Source of the DNA: Pedobacter sp. PF22-3
GTDB lineage: Bacteria > Bacteroidota > Bacteroidia > Sphingobacteriales > Sphingobacteriaceae
Direction: 5' to 3'
DNA: 64,000 nt
Assembly: GCF_026239555.1 (NCBI RefSeq)
Contig: NZ_JAPIVP010000006.1
Span: 124,001 to 188,000 of the forward strand
Shown here: positions 26,967 to 35,078 of the stretch, one piece after another
Layout: every line of letters starts with the position of its first letter
How positions within the stretch are numbered: position 1 is the first letter of the stretch
Made by a program: the position numbers and the translations under genes
The notes under the pieces: model-generated
The model's database searches: none
The model's input: the letters and a program-made list of their open reading frames with translations, nothing else
What the model was told of the DNA's origin: nothing

Positions 26967-28211
26967 TCAAATCCATAAGGATAGTATGGCAGCTATCAAT
27001 GCGGTAGTCATAATTACGCTTCCCAATTTTAAAAATGTCCAGGCACTTACTTCCTGTCCCTCTCTTCTTAAAGCCACCAGCCACAGGATGGTTGCCAGCG
27101 AACCGGTTATGGAGAGGTTGGGGCCGAGGTCAACACCAATTAATACTGCACTTTTAACCATATCTGGTGTGTGCGCATTTTGCAATACACTACCTGCTAT
27201 TAATCCGGCAGGTAAATTATTCATTAAATTGCAGGCTACTGCTGTCACCGTACCACTAAGCCACACGGCTGCCGTTTCAGACTGTGCTATCGCACCATTT
27301 AGCAACGCACTTAAATGCTGTGTCATCCCGGTTTTATTTAAAGCTTCTACCACTACAAATAAGCCTGCTACTAAAGGAAGCACTGCCCATGATATCCCTT
27401 TAATTACACTCACCGGATTTTTTCTTGCACTGGCCAATACAATTGCACTAGTGGCAACACCAGTAATTAAGGTAGGCAATCCAAGTTCAATATTCAAAGC
27501 AGAAGCGGCCAATAAAACTACTGCAGTTCCACAGATTCCGATTAAAGCTGTCTTACCGCCACGGCTTAATTCAGGTAAATCAATCTCCGTTATTATTTTT
27601 TGTTTAAAACATTCTCGCTGAGAGAGCCGGAGCATAAAATAAGTAACGGTAATGGCACATATGGATGGGATGAGATACAGACCGAGCCAATGCATTAAGG
27701 ATGGCATATGTGTGCCATAAATCACCAAATTTGCAGGGTTAGAAATGGGCAGCATAAAAGAAGCTGCATTGGCAATGAATGCACAGATTAATAAATAGGG
27801 CAGAGGTTTTTCTACTTTAGCTGCTTTAACTGCAGCTGCCACGGCTGGGGTTAGCACAACTGCCGTAGCATCATTGGAAAGGAATGTGGTTACAACCACA
27901 CCAACCAGATAGATGAGCAAAAATAATTTTCCTGATGATCCCCTGGCCCTTAAAGTGGCATGGGCGGCCAGCCAGTCGAATAGTTTTTCTTCCCGGGCGG
28001 TTTCAGCCAGCAACATCATTCCCGTTAGAAATAAATAAACATCTAAACCTTTCGCTATCCCTGAAAAGGCATCAGAAAAGGTAATCAACTGAAATAATAA
28101 TAATAAGGTAGCTCCAATGATGGCATATACTGCTTCGGTAACTTTAAAAGGCCTGATGATTACACCCGCTATTGCGAGGAAAGAAATAATCCAGATGAGT
28201 ATGTTGTTCAT
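26967..28211 (-). CDS. ArsB/SLC13-like anion permease
   Basis: A 414-residue polytopic membrane protein with about 11-12 hydrophobic helices. Sequence such as FLSNDATAVVLTPAVAAAVKAAK, the mid-protein LPISNPANLVIYGTHMPS and the C-terminal repeat NLMNNLPAGLIAGS ... GVDLGPNLSITGSLATILWL follow the ArsB arsenite exporter and ion-transporter superfamily pattern of paired Asn/Pro-rich hairpins. No ArsR or ArsC is near, so arsenite export is likely but not certain. Its start nearly abuts the metallophosphoesterase upstream (9-bp gap), indicating one operon. Confidence 0.82.
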   Translation of the reverse strand: MNNILIWIISFLAIAGVIIRPFKVTEAVYAIIGATLLLLFQLITFSDAFSGIAKGLDVYLFLTGMMLLAETAREEKLFDWLAAHATLRARGSSGKLFLLIYLVGVVVTTFLSNDATAVVLTPAVAAAVKAAKVEKPLPYLLICAFIANAASFMLPISNPANLVIYGTHMPSLMHWLGLYLIPSICAITVTYFMLRLSQRECFKQKIITEIDLPELSRGGKTALIGICGTAVVLLAASALNIELGLPTLITGVATSAIVLASARKNPVSVIKGISWAVLPLVAGLFVVVEALNKTGMTQHLSALLNGAIAQSETAAVWLSGTVTAVACNLMNNLPAGLIAGSVLQNAHTPDMVKSAVLIGVDLGPNLSITGSLATILWLVALRREGQEVSAWTFLKLGSVIMTTALIAAILSLWI

Positions 28212-28220
28212 ATTTTATAG

Positions 28221-29342
28221 CTAAGATATGGGTTTTCCGTTACGGTTAGGCCCAAGTTGTGTACCCATGATCCCGTTTTCGGCCCAGATACCTATCGTAT
28301 CTGCATCGCTGCCATCTTTAAATTTTTTGGGTAAAATATAATTAGTTGTAGCGGGCTGTATACTCCAAATGCCAGGACGGCCTGTAACATCAGTCGCTTT
28401 GATCGTTAAATTAGTTAAAGGTTGCTCTAAAACTTCGACTTTGGCCTTCCATATTCCATCTTTTTCTTCAAAGGTCATATTTTGCCAATCAGATAAACCA
28501 GATTTGCATAATACTGATGAGACTTTTCTTGAACCCAGTATTACAGCTGAAGCTTCATATACTTCTTCTATTGTTTGGGTTTTCCTATTCAATAAACGGT
28601 AATCAGTTGGCCAGGTAAGCATTATCAATGGAAAAGGTTCTGCCAGTTGTTTAAAACGCCAGCTAACCGCAGATTTATGGACAGTAATGATCGAATAACC
28701 AACCGGGCCTTCCTCAATCTGTCCGGTTGATCTGGTCGCTGTAAAAATGGTTTGACCGTTATTGGCGATCTCGTTATAATGCGTGTGTCCCATATCCACC
28801 AGCGTAACATCATATTTTTCTAACATCTTATTCAGTGATTGCTGCTCTTCCGTTGATTTTAAATCAGCAGGAAAAACGTGCATAAACAAAAGAATTGTCT
28901 CTTCATTAGCCGCAGCCGCAATCAATTCTTTTTCCAGCCATTCTAGTTGTTCCATACCTAGCCTAAAATCAGGACCGCCGCTTCCAAATCCGCAGACATC
29001 AATAAACAGGCACCTGTTACCCTTGTGTAATACAGATAGCGGAAGTTTTTGGGTTTGAGGCATTTTATACATATTATCAAGGCTCCCTTGTTCCATATCG
29101 TGGTCGCCTGCAATTATATAAACTGGTATGCTTAACATTTTAAGGGCTGTGGCTACTAATTTATATTGCTCTGGTAAACCGTTATCGGCATTGTCGCCAG
29201 GTAAAAAGACGAAATCAAGCTGGCCATTCAATTCTGTCTCAATTTGAGCTATAATTGAAAGCAGGTCTATGTAATTCTGTTCTTTGGCTTTAGTAATGTG
29301 TAAATCTCCTAAATGAGCGAAGATTAATGGGGCTGAACTCAT
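28221..29342 (-). CDS. calcineurin-like metallophosphoesterase
   Basis: A 373-residue metallophosphoesterase without a signal peptide. The metal-binding motifs occur in order: GDLHITKAKE (D-x-H), LPGDNADNG (GD), AGDHDMEQ (GD/N-H), LLFMHVFPAD (His) and MGHTHYNEI (GHxH). The N-terminal 230 residues form the catalytic domain; a C-terminal beta domain (about 235-373) is of unknown use. It belongs with the MFS transporter upstream and the ArsB-like permease downstream. The substrate is not evident. Confidence 0.88.
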   Translation of the reverse strand: MSSAPLIFAHLGDLHITKAKEQNYIDLLSIIAQIETELNGQLDFVFLPGDNADNGLPEQYKLVATALKMLSIPVYIIAGDHDMEQGSLDNMYKMPQTQKLPLSVLHKGNRCLFIDVCGFGSGGPDFRLGMEQLEWLEKELIAAAANEETILLFMHVFPADLKSTEEQQSLNKMLEKYDVTLVDMGHTHYNEIANNGQTIFTATRSTGQIEEGPVGYSIITVHKSAVSWRFKQLAEPFPLIMLTWPTDYRLLNRKTQTIEEVYEASAVILGSRKVSSVLCKSGLSDWQNMTFEEKDGIWKAKVEVLEQPLTNLTIKATDVTGRPGIWSIQPATTNYILPKKFKDGSDADTIGIWAENGIMGTQLGPNRNGKPIS

Positions 29343-29470
29343 AAATTATTTTGTATAGCTAATTGTTTTAAAGATCATGTAGACCTCTACTGTGATCATA
29401 TGACGTGGATTTTTATTCCTATATAATAAAGTTCGTTCATAGCGATCTGTTATATTGAAATGAATGTGGG

Positions 29471-30688
29471 TTAGCAGGCTTCCTTAATGGTTTTTGCGAA
29501 GATGATCCACAATAGGATGGAACCAATGGCAAATGCACCCAGGATCATAAAAGTAGTATTATAACCTATCCCCTCAGCTATCCAGCCTCCAATTGCCGGA
29601 CTAAATGAAGCACCCAGGCCTTGTACCGTCATTACTGCGCCTTGTCCGATATTTACCCTTCCTGTACCATTTAGTATATGCGCAACCAAGCCAGGAACGG
29701 CAACACTTTGCAGGCCCGCTCCAATTCCGTCTAAAATTTGTACGGGGTAAATGCCTATGTGACTGTGCATGTAGGCGGCAAATAAGCCACGTATAGGTAA
29801 GGATAGGAAAGAAATGAATAAGACCAACCAGTAACCTCTTTTATCTGCCATCTTCATGGCCAGTAATGATGTACCGATCATGACCAATTGTGCAATGATA
29901 ATGGTCATGGCCACAAACACGGAAGCGTTACCATGGCCATTGGCAGCAGCGGCGAGTCCATAGAGGGGTAGCATCGCACCGTTACCCAAATGAAAAAAGG
30001 CTAATGCGCCTGCCAATACCAATAATGATTTACATTGAAATAATACTTTAAATCCACTGGCTTTTTCATTTTTTTCTCCTTCTTTCATGCCTCTTGCTAC
30101 ATGATCATCAATGGATTTAGCCGGAATCAATAAGACTGAAATAATGGACAATAAACCAAAAAAAGCAGCGAGCAAGAATATGGCCGTGATGCCAAATTTA
30201 TAACCGAGGTAACCAGAAAGTGCAGAACCGACTACATTGCCTGCGTGGTTGAATGCCTGGTTATAACCATTTTGCTTGTTAAAACCTTTTTGTTTGACTA
30301 TGCCTAGTGTAATACCGATTATAGCCGGCCCAATAGCCGACCCGGCTATAGCTGTTGCCACTTGCGAAATACTAACCAGCCAAAACTCCTGGGTGAATAA
30401 GATTATTCCTGATGCCAGTATGGTGAAGATTGCAGATATAACCACATAAAACCGTTTCCTTTTGGTGGCATCAATTAATGCGCCCGCTGGAATAGTCATG
30501 ATCATCCCGGCAACTCCACCAATGGTCATCACTGAGCCGATTAGTCCGCTTTTCCAGCCATGTGCTAAAAGGAAGATGCCTAAAAACGGACCTATCCCTG
30601 CCTGGAGATCGGCCATGAAAAAATTAAGAGATTGTAAGGGCCAGATAATCCGCTTATCTGTTACGCCTTTAGCTAGTTGTTTGCTCAT
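29471..30688 (-). CDS. MFS transporter
   Basis: A 405-residue major facilitator with about 12 membrane helices. The early loop GGVAGMIMTIPAGALIDATKRKRFYV carries the MFS loop 2-3 pattern, and a longer charged cytoplasmic loop (DDHVARGMKEGEKNEKASG, about 190-210) separates the halves. It lies 128 bp upstream of the metallophosphoesterase on the same strand; together with the ArsB-like permease this may be a small resistance or efflux operon. The transported compound is unknown. Confidence 0.88.
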   Translation of the reverse strand: MSKQLAKGVTDKRIIWPLQSLNFFMADLQAGIGPFLGIFLLAHGWKSGLIGSVMTIGGVAGMIMTIPAGALIDATKRKRFYVVISAIFTILASGIILFTQEFWLVSISQVATAIAGSAIGPAIIGITLGIVKQKGFNKQNGYNQAFNHAGNVVGSALSGYLGYKFGITAIFLLAAFFGLLSIISVLLIPAKSIDDHVARGMKEGEKNEKASGFKVLFQCKSLLVLAGALAFFHLGNGAMLPLYGLAAAANGHGNASVFVAMTIIIAQLVMIGTSLLAMKMADKRGYWLVLFISFLSLPIRGLFAAYMHSHIGIYPVQILDGIGAGLQSVAVPGLVAHILNGTGRVNIGQGAVMTVQGLGASFSPAIGGWIAEGIGYNTTFMILGAFAIGSILLWIIFAKTIKEAC

Positions 30689-30848
30689 ACGATTTGCTTA
30701 ACACCATGTGCATCATTATGTTTAAACCCTAAATAAGAACATTTTAATTAAATAACTGTAAATCAGTGTTTTGTGTTGCTGATTTGTGGAATTAATTTTT
30801 CTTCATATTAAATTGGTGCAGTACAGGTTTTAGATTAGTGCCAAAAAG

Positions 30849-32186
30849 CTATGCGCTAATTGGTAAGTCAACTATTGCTTCAAAAGCAAAGTTGCTGCTT
30901 TCCACGCGGAAATTTCCATGATGTAAGTGCGTAATCTCTTTAACCAGCCAAAGGCCAATGCCAGCGCCATTTGAATCTATAGCTTCCCTGTGGAAAGCAT
31001 TTTGGAGGTTTTCGGTTGGGAAACTTTCTTCGCTGATGGTGTTTTTAAAACTTATGGCGATATGATCTTTAAACGTAGACTGCTGCACAGAACAATTGAT
31101 TGTGGTACCTGGAACAGCATATTTGATTGCATTTTCGACGAGGTTCATCAGTAAGATATTCAGTTTGTCATCATCGGCAACGATTAAAAAAGTTTCGGCA
31201 TCCTGATCAAAATCAATCTTTGACTTTAAACTTTTTTGCTGCAAAAACGGTTGTAACCTGTTAAATAACCGAAGTATAACCAAAGAAAGATCTATTTGTT
31301 GCTTATGCAAGGTAATACCACTACTCTTTAACTGGCTTACCAACAAGAATTCCTGTACTACCTGTTGCAGCCTGTTAATTTCAGCAAGCTGGCTCTTCAT
31401 CAGGTTTGATAACGCTGGTGTCAATTCAGGTTTCGATAGCTGAACTTCAATTTCGGCACGCATAATGGCTAGGGGAGTTTTTAATTCGTGCGATGCAGAG
31501 GCAAAAAAGTTTTGTTGCTGTTGTAAAGATTCATCAATTCTCACCAGCATCATATTTATGGTTTCCGTTAATTCCTGCAGTTCATCATTCGTTTTCTTCA
31601 CCGGAATAACATCCCTGAGTTTGTGCGCATTGATGAGTTTAGCCGCGTTAATAATACGCTGCACGGGCTGTAATAAATAAAAAGATAAGATATAGGCAAT
31701 TAAACCGGCAAGCAAAACACTGAGCAAGCTACAGGCAAAAAGCAATAAGAGCAGGTATCGTAAGTTGCTGTCTAAATGATCTGCACTGCGTACTAGCATC
31801 AATTCGGCGGGATTATCCTCATTGCTACTCACCACGTAGGCAACCCTCATGCCCAAAGTATCGGTTACGCCCGTTTTTGTGGGGGTACGGATATTTTTAA
31901 TGATTCCGGGGGATTGAAAAACGACAATGGGTTTTCCCGCTGAATGGTATAATACCCTAATGGAAGTATTATTATCTGGCAAAGGAATAATTGCAGGTAA
32001 TACTTCGGTTTTATCTAAAAGTGTTTGGGCCCTGGCTATTAAATAAGCATCATTGTCGGATATCATCAGCATCCTGATTTTCCGGTAACAGTAAAGGTTG
32101 AAAGATAAACTTAGCAAGATAAAAATCAGGCTGAACGCTACCGTTATTTTTAATTTGATACCGAACTGACGCTTTCCTATTTTCAT
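30849..32186 (-). CDS. membrane sensor histidine kinase
   Basis: A 445-residue kinase: first membrane helix (about 13-30), a periplasmic sensor region of roughly 110 residues, second helix (about 145-168), a HAMP linker, then HisKA with FFASASHELKTPLAIMRAE and HATPase with NLVENAIKYAVPG and GAGIGLWLVKEITHLHHG. It is separated by a single base from the OmpR-type regulator gene, so they are a cognate pair. The signal is unknown; the upstream genes of the same run may be its sensor partners or targets. Confidence 0.93.
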   Translation of the reverse strand: MKIGKRQFGIKLKITVAFSLIFILLSLSFNLYCYRKIRMLMISDNDAYLIARAQTLLDKTEVLPAIIPLPDNNTSIRVLYHSAGKPIVVFQSPGIIKNIRTPTKTGVTDTLGMRVAYVVSSNEDNPAELMLVRSADHLDSNLRYLLLLLFACSLLSVLLAGLIAYILSFYLLQPVQRIINAAKLINAHKLRDVIPVKKTNDELQELTETINMMLVRIDESLQQQQNFFASASHELKTPLAIMRAEIEVQLSKPELTPALSNLMKSQLAEINRLQQVVQEFLLVSQLKSSGITLHKQQIDLSLVILRLFNRLQPFLQQKSLKSKIDFDQDAETFLIVADDDKLNILLMNLVENAIKYAVPGTTINCSVQQSTFKDHIAISFKNTISEESFPTENLQNAFHREAIDSNGAGIGLWLVKEITHLHHGNFRVESSNFAFEAIVDLPISA

Positions 32187-32870
32187 TTAACCTTGTTTTA
32201 CGTCACCTTTCAATATATATCCCCGACCAACAACCGTATGGATCAATTCTTCATCGTAACCTCTGTCCATTTTTTTCCGAAGCTGGTAAAGGTGTACTTC
32301 TATTACATTGCTACCCGGATCGAAGTTTATATCCCATACTTTTTCGAGGATCTGTGATTTTGTTACCACTTTGTTTTGGTTAGCAAGCAGAAATTCCAAG
32401 AGGGCAAATTCACGGTTACTCAGTATAACTGCTTTGCCGGCACGGCTAACTTCCCTGGTTAACAGGTCTACCCTAAGGTCTGCCACCTGTAATTTCAGTG
32501 AACCCTGCGCCAATGACCGGCGTTGTACAGAACGGATCCTGGCTAACAATTCATCAAGTTCAAACGGCTTTTTAAGATAATCAATAGCGCCATGGTCAAG
32601 CCCGTTTATCACATGTTCTGTATCGTTCAGTGCACTAATGATAATTACCTGGGTTTGATTATTAAAGCTGCGCAGGTTTTTTAGAACCTCCAGGCCATTA
32701 AGAGAGGGCAACATCATATCCAATAGGATAAGATCATAATGACCAACCATAGCCATTTCCAACCCTTTGTTGCCATCAGCAACCAGATCACAGACGTGAC
32801 CTGCCTGCGTAAGGCCGTCGGCAATAAATCCTGCTAACTTTAACTCATCTTCTATCAATAATATTTTCAT
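32187..32870 (-). CDS. OmpR/PhoB-family response regulator
   Basis: A 227-residue regulator with a receiver domain (acidic pocket IEDE, phosphoacceptor Asp51 in LILLDMMLPSLNG, conserved Lys in YLKKPFEL) and a C-terminal winged helix (LSNREFALLEFLLANQNKVVTKSQILEKVWD ... VHLYQLRKKMD ... GRGYIL). It overlaps the preceding membrane-protein gene by 4 nt (ATGA type) and abuts the kinase gene, so the three are translationally linked. Confidence 0.95.
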   Translation of the reverse strand: MKILLIEDELKLAGFIADGLTQAGHVCDLVADGNKGLEMAMVGHYDLILLDMMLPSLNGLEVLKNLRSFNNQTQVIIISALNDTEHVINGLDHGAIDYLKKPFELDELLARIRSVQRRSLAQGSLKLQVADLRVDLLTREVSRAGKAVILSNREFALLEFLLANQNKVVTKSQILEKVWDINFDPGSNVIEVHLYQLRKKMDRGYDEELIHTVVGRGYILKGDVKQG

Positions 32871-33661
32871 CTTACCAGGAATGTTTTGTTATCTATCGTA
32901 ATGCGGAGCACAATATATACTTTGTCATGATTGATGTTAATAAAACCTTGGTCATCCTGCCGCCTTACCGCTTCCAGATGAAAGGTGTTACTTTCTTTAA
33001 TAAGGTGTGCGATATCATCTACCAGCCCTGGTTTAAAGTGAAATAACAGGTTATTCTTTCTGAGCGCCACAATTCCACCGTATTGGTCTGTGATCAAAAC
33101 TGGCTTCTCCAGATTAAATTTTTCTGTTTGATGATTTGGAACATCAGGCGGTGGGGGTAAATTATCGAGCGTCTGACTGATGCCTGTTTTATTGTTCTTA
33201 ATGGCTATTAATTGGTAGCCAACTACCTCATCGCTAGGGTTTAAGCCATAAGTTACCGTAACCGGCTTACCAATAGCACCAATTTTGGTTACCCATGCAG
33301 CTGTATGCGGTCGAAAATCAATTGTGATTAAGCCAGATTTTTCTGTTTTCAATTCCAGGGCATTGATATCTAAATGAGGATTGTTCCTATAGCTGGTAAC
33401 AATCCCGGTAATTACCCTTTGCTTATGCGGCAGTTCCAATTGCGGCCTGTTATGATGAACAACGGGTGGTTTCGGTAATAAAGGTACCGGAGGGTTAATT
33501 AACAACCAGATAATGACCAACAGCAAAATAATGATTACGACCAGCAGTGGGCGGTAATTTTTCATCTTTATTGGCTCATATGGTGAGTCATTATCTTGCT
33601 CCATTTTCATACAACCTGCAAAATATGCATATATTTTATCAGTTAACAGCGAAGCAGCCAA
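32867..33661 (-). CDS. membrane-anchored protein of unknown function, co-expressed with the two-component system
   Basis: Up to 264 residues; the true start is probably a later Met (MKMEQDNDSPYEP or MKNYRPLL). One N-terminal membrane helix (LLVVIIILLLVIIWLLI) precedes a Pro-rich linker and an extracytoplasmic region with two OB-fold-like beta segments (RVITGIVTSYRNNPHLDINALEL, then YGGIVALRKNNLLFHFKPGL). It ends IDNKTFLVR, close to the end of the neighbouring protein (INGQTYLLR). It overlaps the response regulator gene by 4 nt. I do not recognise a named family; a sensor-accessory role is a guess. Confidence 0.65.
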   Translation of the reverse strand: MAASLLTDKIYAYFAGCMKMEQDNDSPYEPIKMKNYRPLLVVIIILLLVIIWLLINPPVPLLPKPPVVHHNRPQLELPHKQRVITGIVTSYRNNPHLDINALELKTEKSGLITIDFRPHTAAWVTKIGAIGKPVTVTYGLNPSDEVVGYQLIAIKNNKTGISQTLDNLPPPPDVPNHQTEKFNLEKPVLITDQYGGIVALRKNNLLFHFKPGLVDDIAHLIKESNTFHLEAVRRQDDQGFININHDKVYIVLRITIDNKTFLVR

Positions 33662-33727
33662 TTAGTTCATACGCACCTTAATTAATTTAAGATTGGAGAG
33701 ATATTTCGCTCTCCCAATCTAACTGGA

Positions 33728-34462
33728 TTATCTTAACAAATAAGTCTGTCCATTGATCTCGATGGTTTCCGGGTGAATAATGGTTGGTGCGCCAGACTCC
33801 AATACTACACCTGATGGAGGTGTGTCTTTAATGCCGGTCACCTTTACTTTATCTCCTGTTTTTAATAAAGGTTGTAACTGTTCAACCGCATGCGGCGGTA
33901 AATCTATTTCTACCTTGTTATCGAGGCTAAGCCCACGGATTGCACCGCCCTGATCACGTTTAAAATCATTGATTTTTCCTGTAAATGTTCCAGGCGTTGC
34001 ACTAACCGGTACAATAGGTGTACTTGGTGGCGTATCCACTATTTGTGTTCCATCAACCGATAAGCTTGCCATCTGGAATACGTTAACGCCATCTGGACCA
34101 TTATCAGTAAAGCCTTTTACAGTTACCGATTTGCCCTTAGCTGCAGCATTTATTAGTTGTTTACCCAATTGTTCCGGGAATCTGACTGTGATTACCTGGC
34201 TGCCATTTTGCAAGGTGAAACGATTATAGATATACCTGTCATTCGTTTGATAGGCAATAACCTTTCCGTTCAGCGAGGTTAAAACTTTTAAACCACCGCC
34301 TTCCAAACCACCTCTGTTTCGTCCAGGATGAGGAAGCATTTCTCCAGGGCCACCTGCCGGTGGTGTCGGAGGGTTATCATTTGGGCGTACTTGTGCGAAG
34401 GTTACGATACTCATCAGCGCGAAACACGCGGTTATTGCTGTTTTTTTGATTTGACTTTTCAT
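33728..34462 (-). CDS. secreted protein of unknown function with two OB-fold-like repeats
   Basis: A 244-residue exported protein (signal peptide ends SIVTFAQ). A Pro/Gly-rich linker (about 25-55) precedes two similar beta-rich modules: one with NGKVIAYQTNDRYIYNRFTL and GKSVTVKGF, the other with TGKINDFKRDQGGAIRGLSL and GDKVKVTGI. Each follows a G-x-I ... G-d-x-V-x-V-x-G pattern. The C terminus INGQTYLLR resembles that of the next gene. Upstream TAGTTTTG (34499-34506) fits a -7 box, so this may be the first gene of the run ending in the histidine kinase. Confidence 0.65.
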   Translation of the reverse strand: MKSQIKKTAITACFALMSIVTFAQVRPNDNPPTPPAGGPGEMLPHPGRNRGGLEGGGLKVLTSLNGKVIAYQTNDRYIYNRFTLQNGSQVITVRFPEQLGKQLINAAAKGKSVTVKGFTDNGPDGVNVFQMASLSVDGTQIVDTPPSTPIVPVSATPGTFTGKINDFKRDQGGAIRGLSLDNKVEIDLPPHAVEQLQPLLKTGDKVKVTGIKDTPPSGVVLESGAPTIIHPETIEINGQTYLLR

Positions 34463-34498
34463 ATGCTTTTCTTTTTGATTTTAAATAACTTTATGATT

Positions 34499-34506
34499 CA
34501 AAACTA
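34499..34506 (-). promoter_or_regulatory. -7 box for the two-component run
   Basis: TAGTTTTG on the minus strand matches TAnnTTTG, 37 nt before the secreted-protein start. No clear TTTG at the -33 position. Confidence 0.5.
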
Positions 34507-34687
34507 CACTAGCGGTCTGAAGTGGGTATGAAAAGCGAATTAAATTTAGTTCATCTGATTTTTTATTATCCTTCAGATTAAAGGTTAATGCAATTCGAAT
34601 AGGAGTGTCAGACAGAGACAGCTTATACTATACAAATAAAAATGCGATAGTTACCCTGAATTTTATTCTCGGGAATGCCATATCTGC

Positions 34688-34707
34688 GGCAGATGGAAAC
34701 ATCTGCC
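34688..34707. repeat. GAAA-loop hairpin with G-C variant stem
   Basis: Stem GGCAGATG, loop GAAA, stem CATCTGCC (8 bp, perfect). The outer pairs differ on both sides from the TGTCAGATG/CATCTGACA copies, so pairing is kept by paired changes. Confidence 0.85.
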
Positions 34708-34710
34708 ACC

Positions 34711-34853
34711 ACCGCCAGGGTCTTAATAGGAACCAGCAGCCTTCTCGCAATACTCATTTCTCAAGGAAATCCCACAACGTTAAGTTCTCCAGGAGTACAA
34801 ACTTAGGAAGAATTATATCAGTATCAGATGGAAACATCTGAGACCACGAATAG
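34711..34853 (+). repeat. 141-bp-type repeat unit ending in a GAAA-loop hairpin (diverged copy)
   Basis: It shares TTCTCGCAAT, ATTTCTCAAGGA, AACGTTAAGTTCTC and GAGTACAAA with the tandem units at 43800-44082 and ends in the hairpin TCAGATG, GAAA, CATCTGA (34824-34841) followed by CCACGAATAG. Confidence 0.75.
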
Positions 34854-34860
34854 TTGATTT

Positions 34861-34902
34861 TTAAACTTCATGTTAAATTAAAAAGTTTAACATGAAGTTT
34901 AA
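34861..34902. repeat. 17-bp-stem AT-rich inverted repeat
   Basis: Arms TTAAACTTCATGTTAAA and TTTAACATGAAGTTTAA are perfect complements around an 8-nt loop, in the divergent gap before a SusC gene. It may be a bidirectional terminator, an operator or a dispersed element. Confidence 0.7.
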
Positions 34903-35078
34903 TAGGGGTTTTCTTAACATTTCGATGCCGTTTTCTTCTGGAATTTAACAATTCAGTATTTTTTACATTATAAATTCCTAACCAGGCAAGCTCATCTTTG
35001 TGGCAAATTAGTCATTAGGTTTTGGCCGAAATGAGTTGCCGTTCTGGCTAATGCAAACAAACTATAAATTATTCATTC

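Noticed and set aside
34605..34841. 78-codon plus-strand frame in the divergent gap
   Set aside because: It translates the GAAA-hairpin repeat sequence; no protein character.
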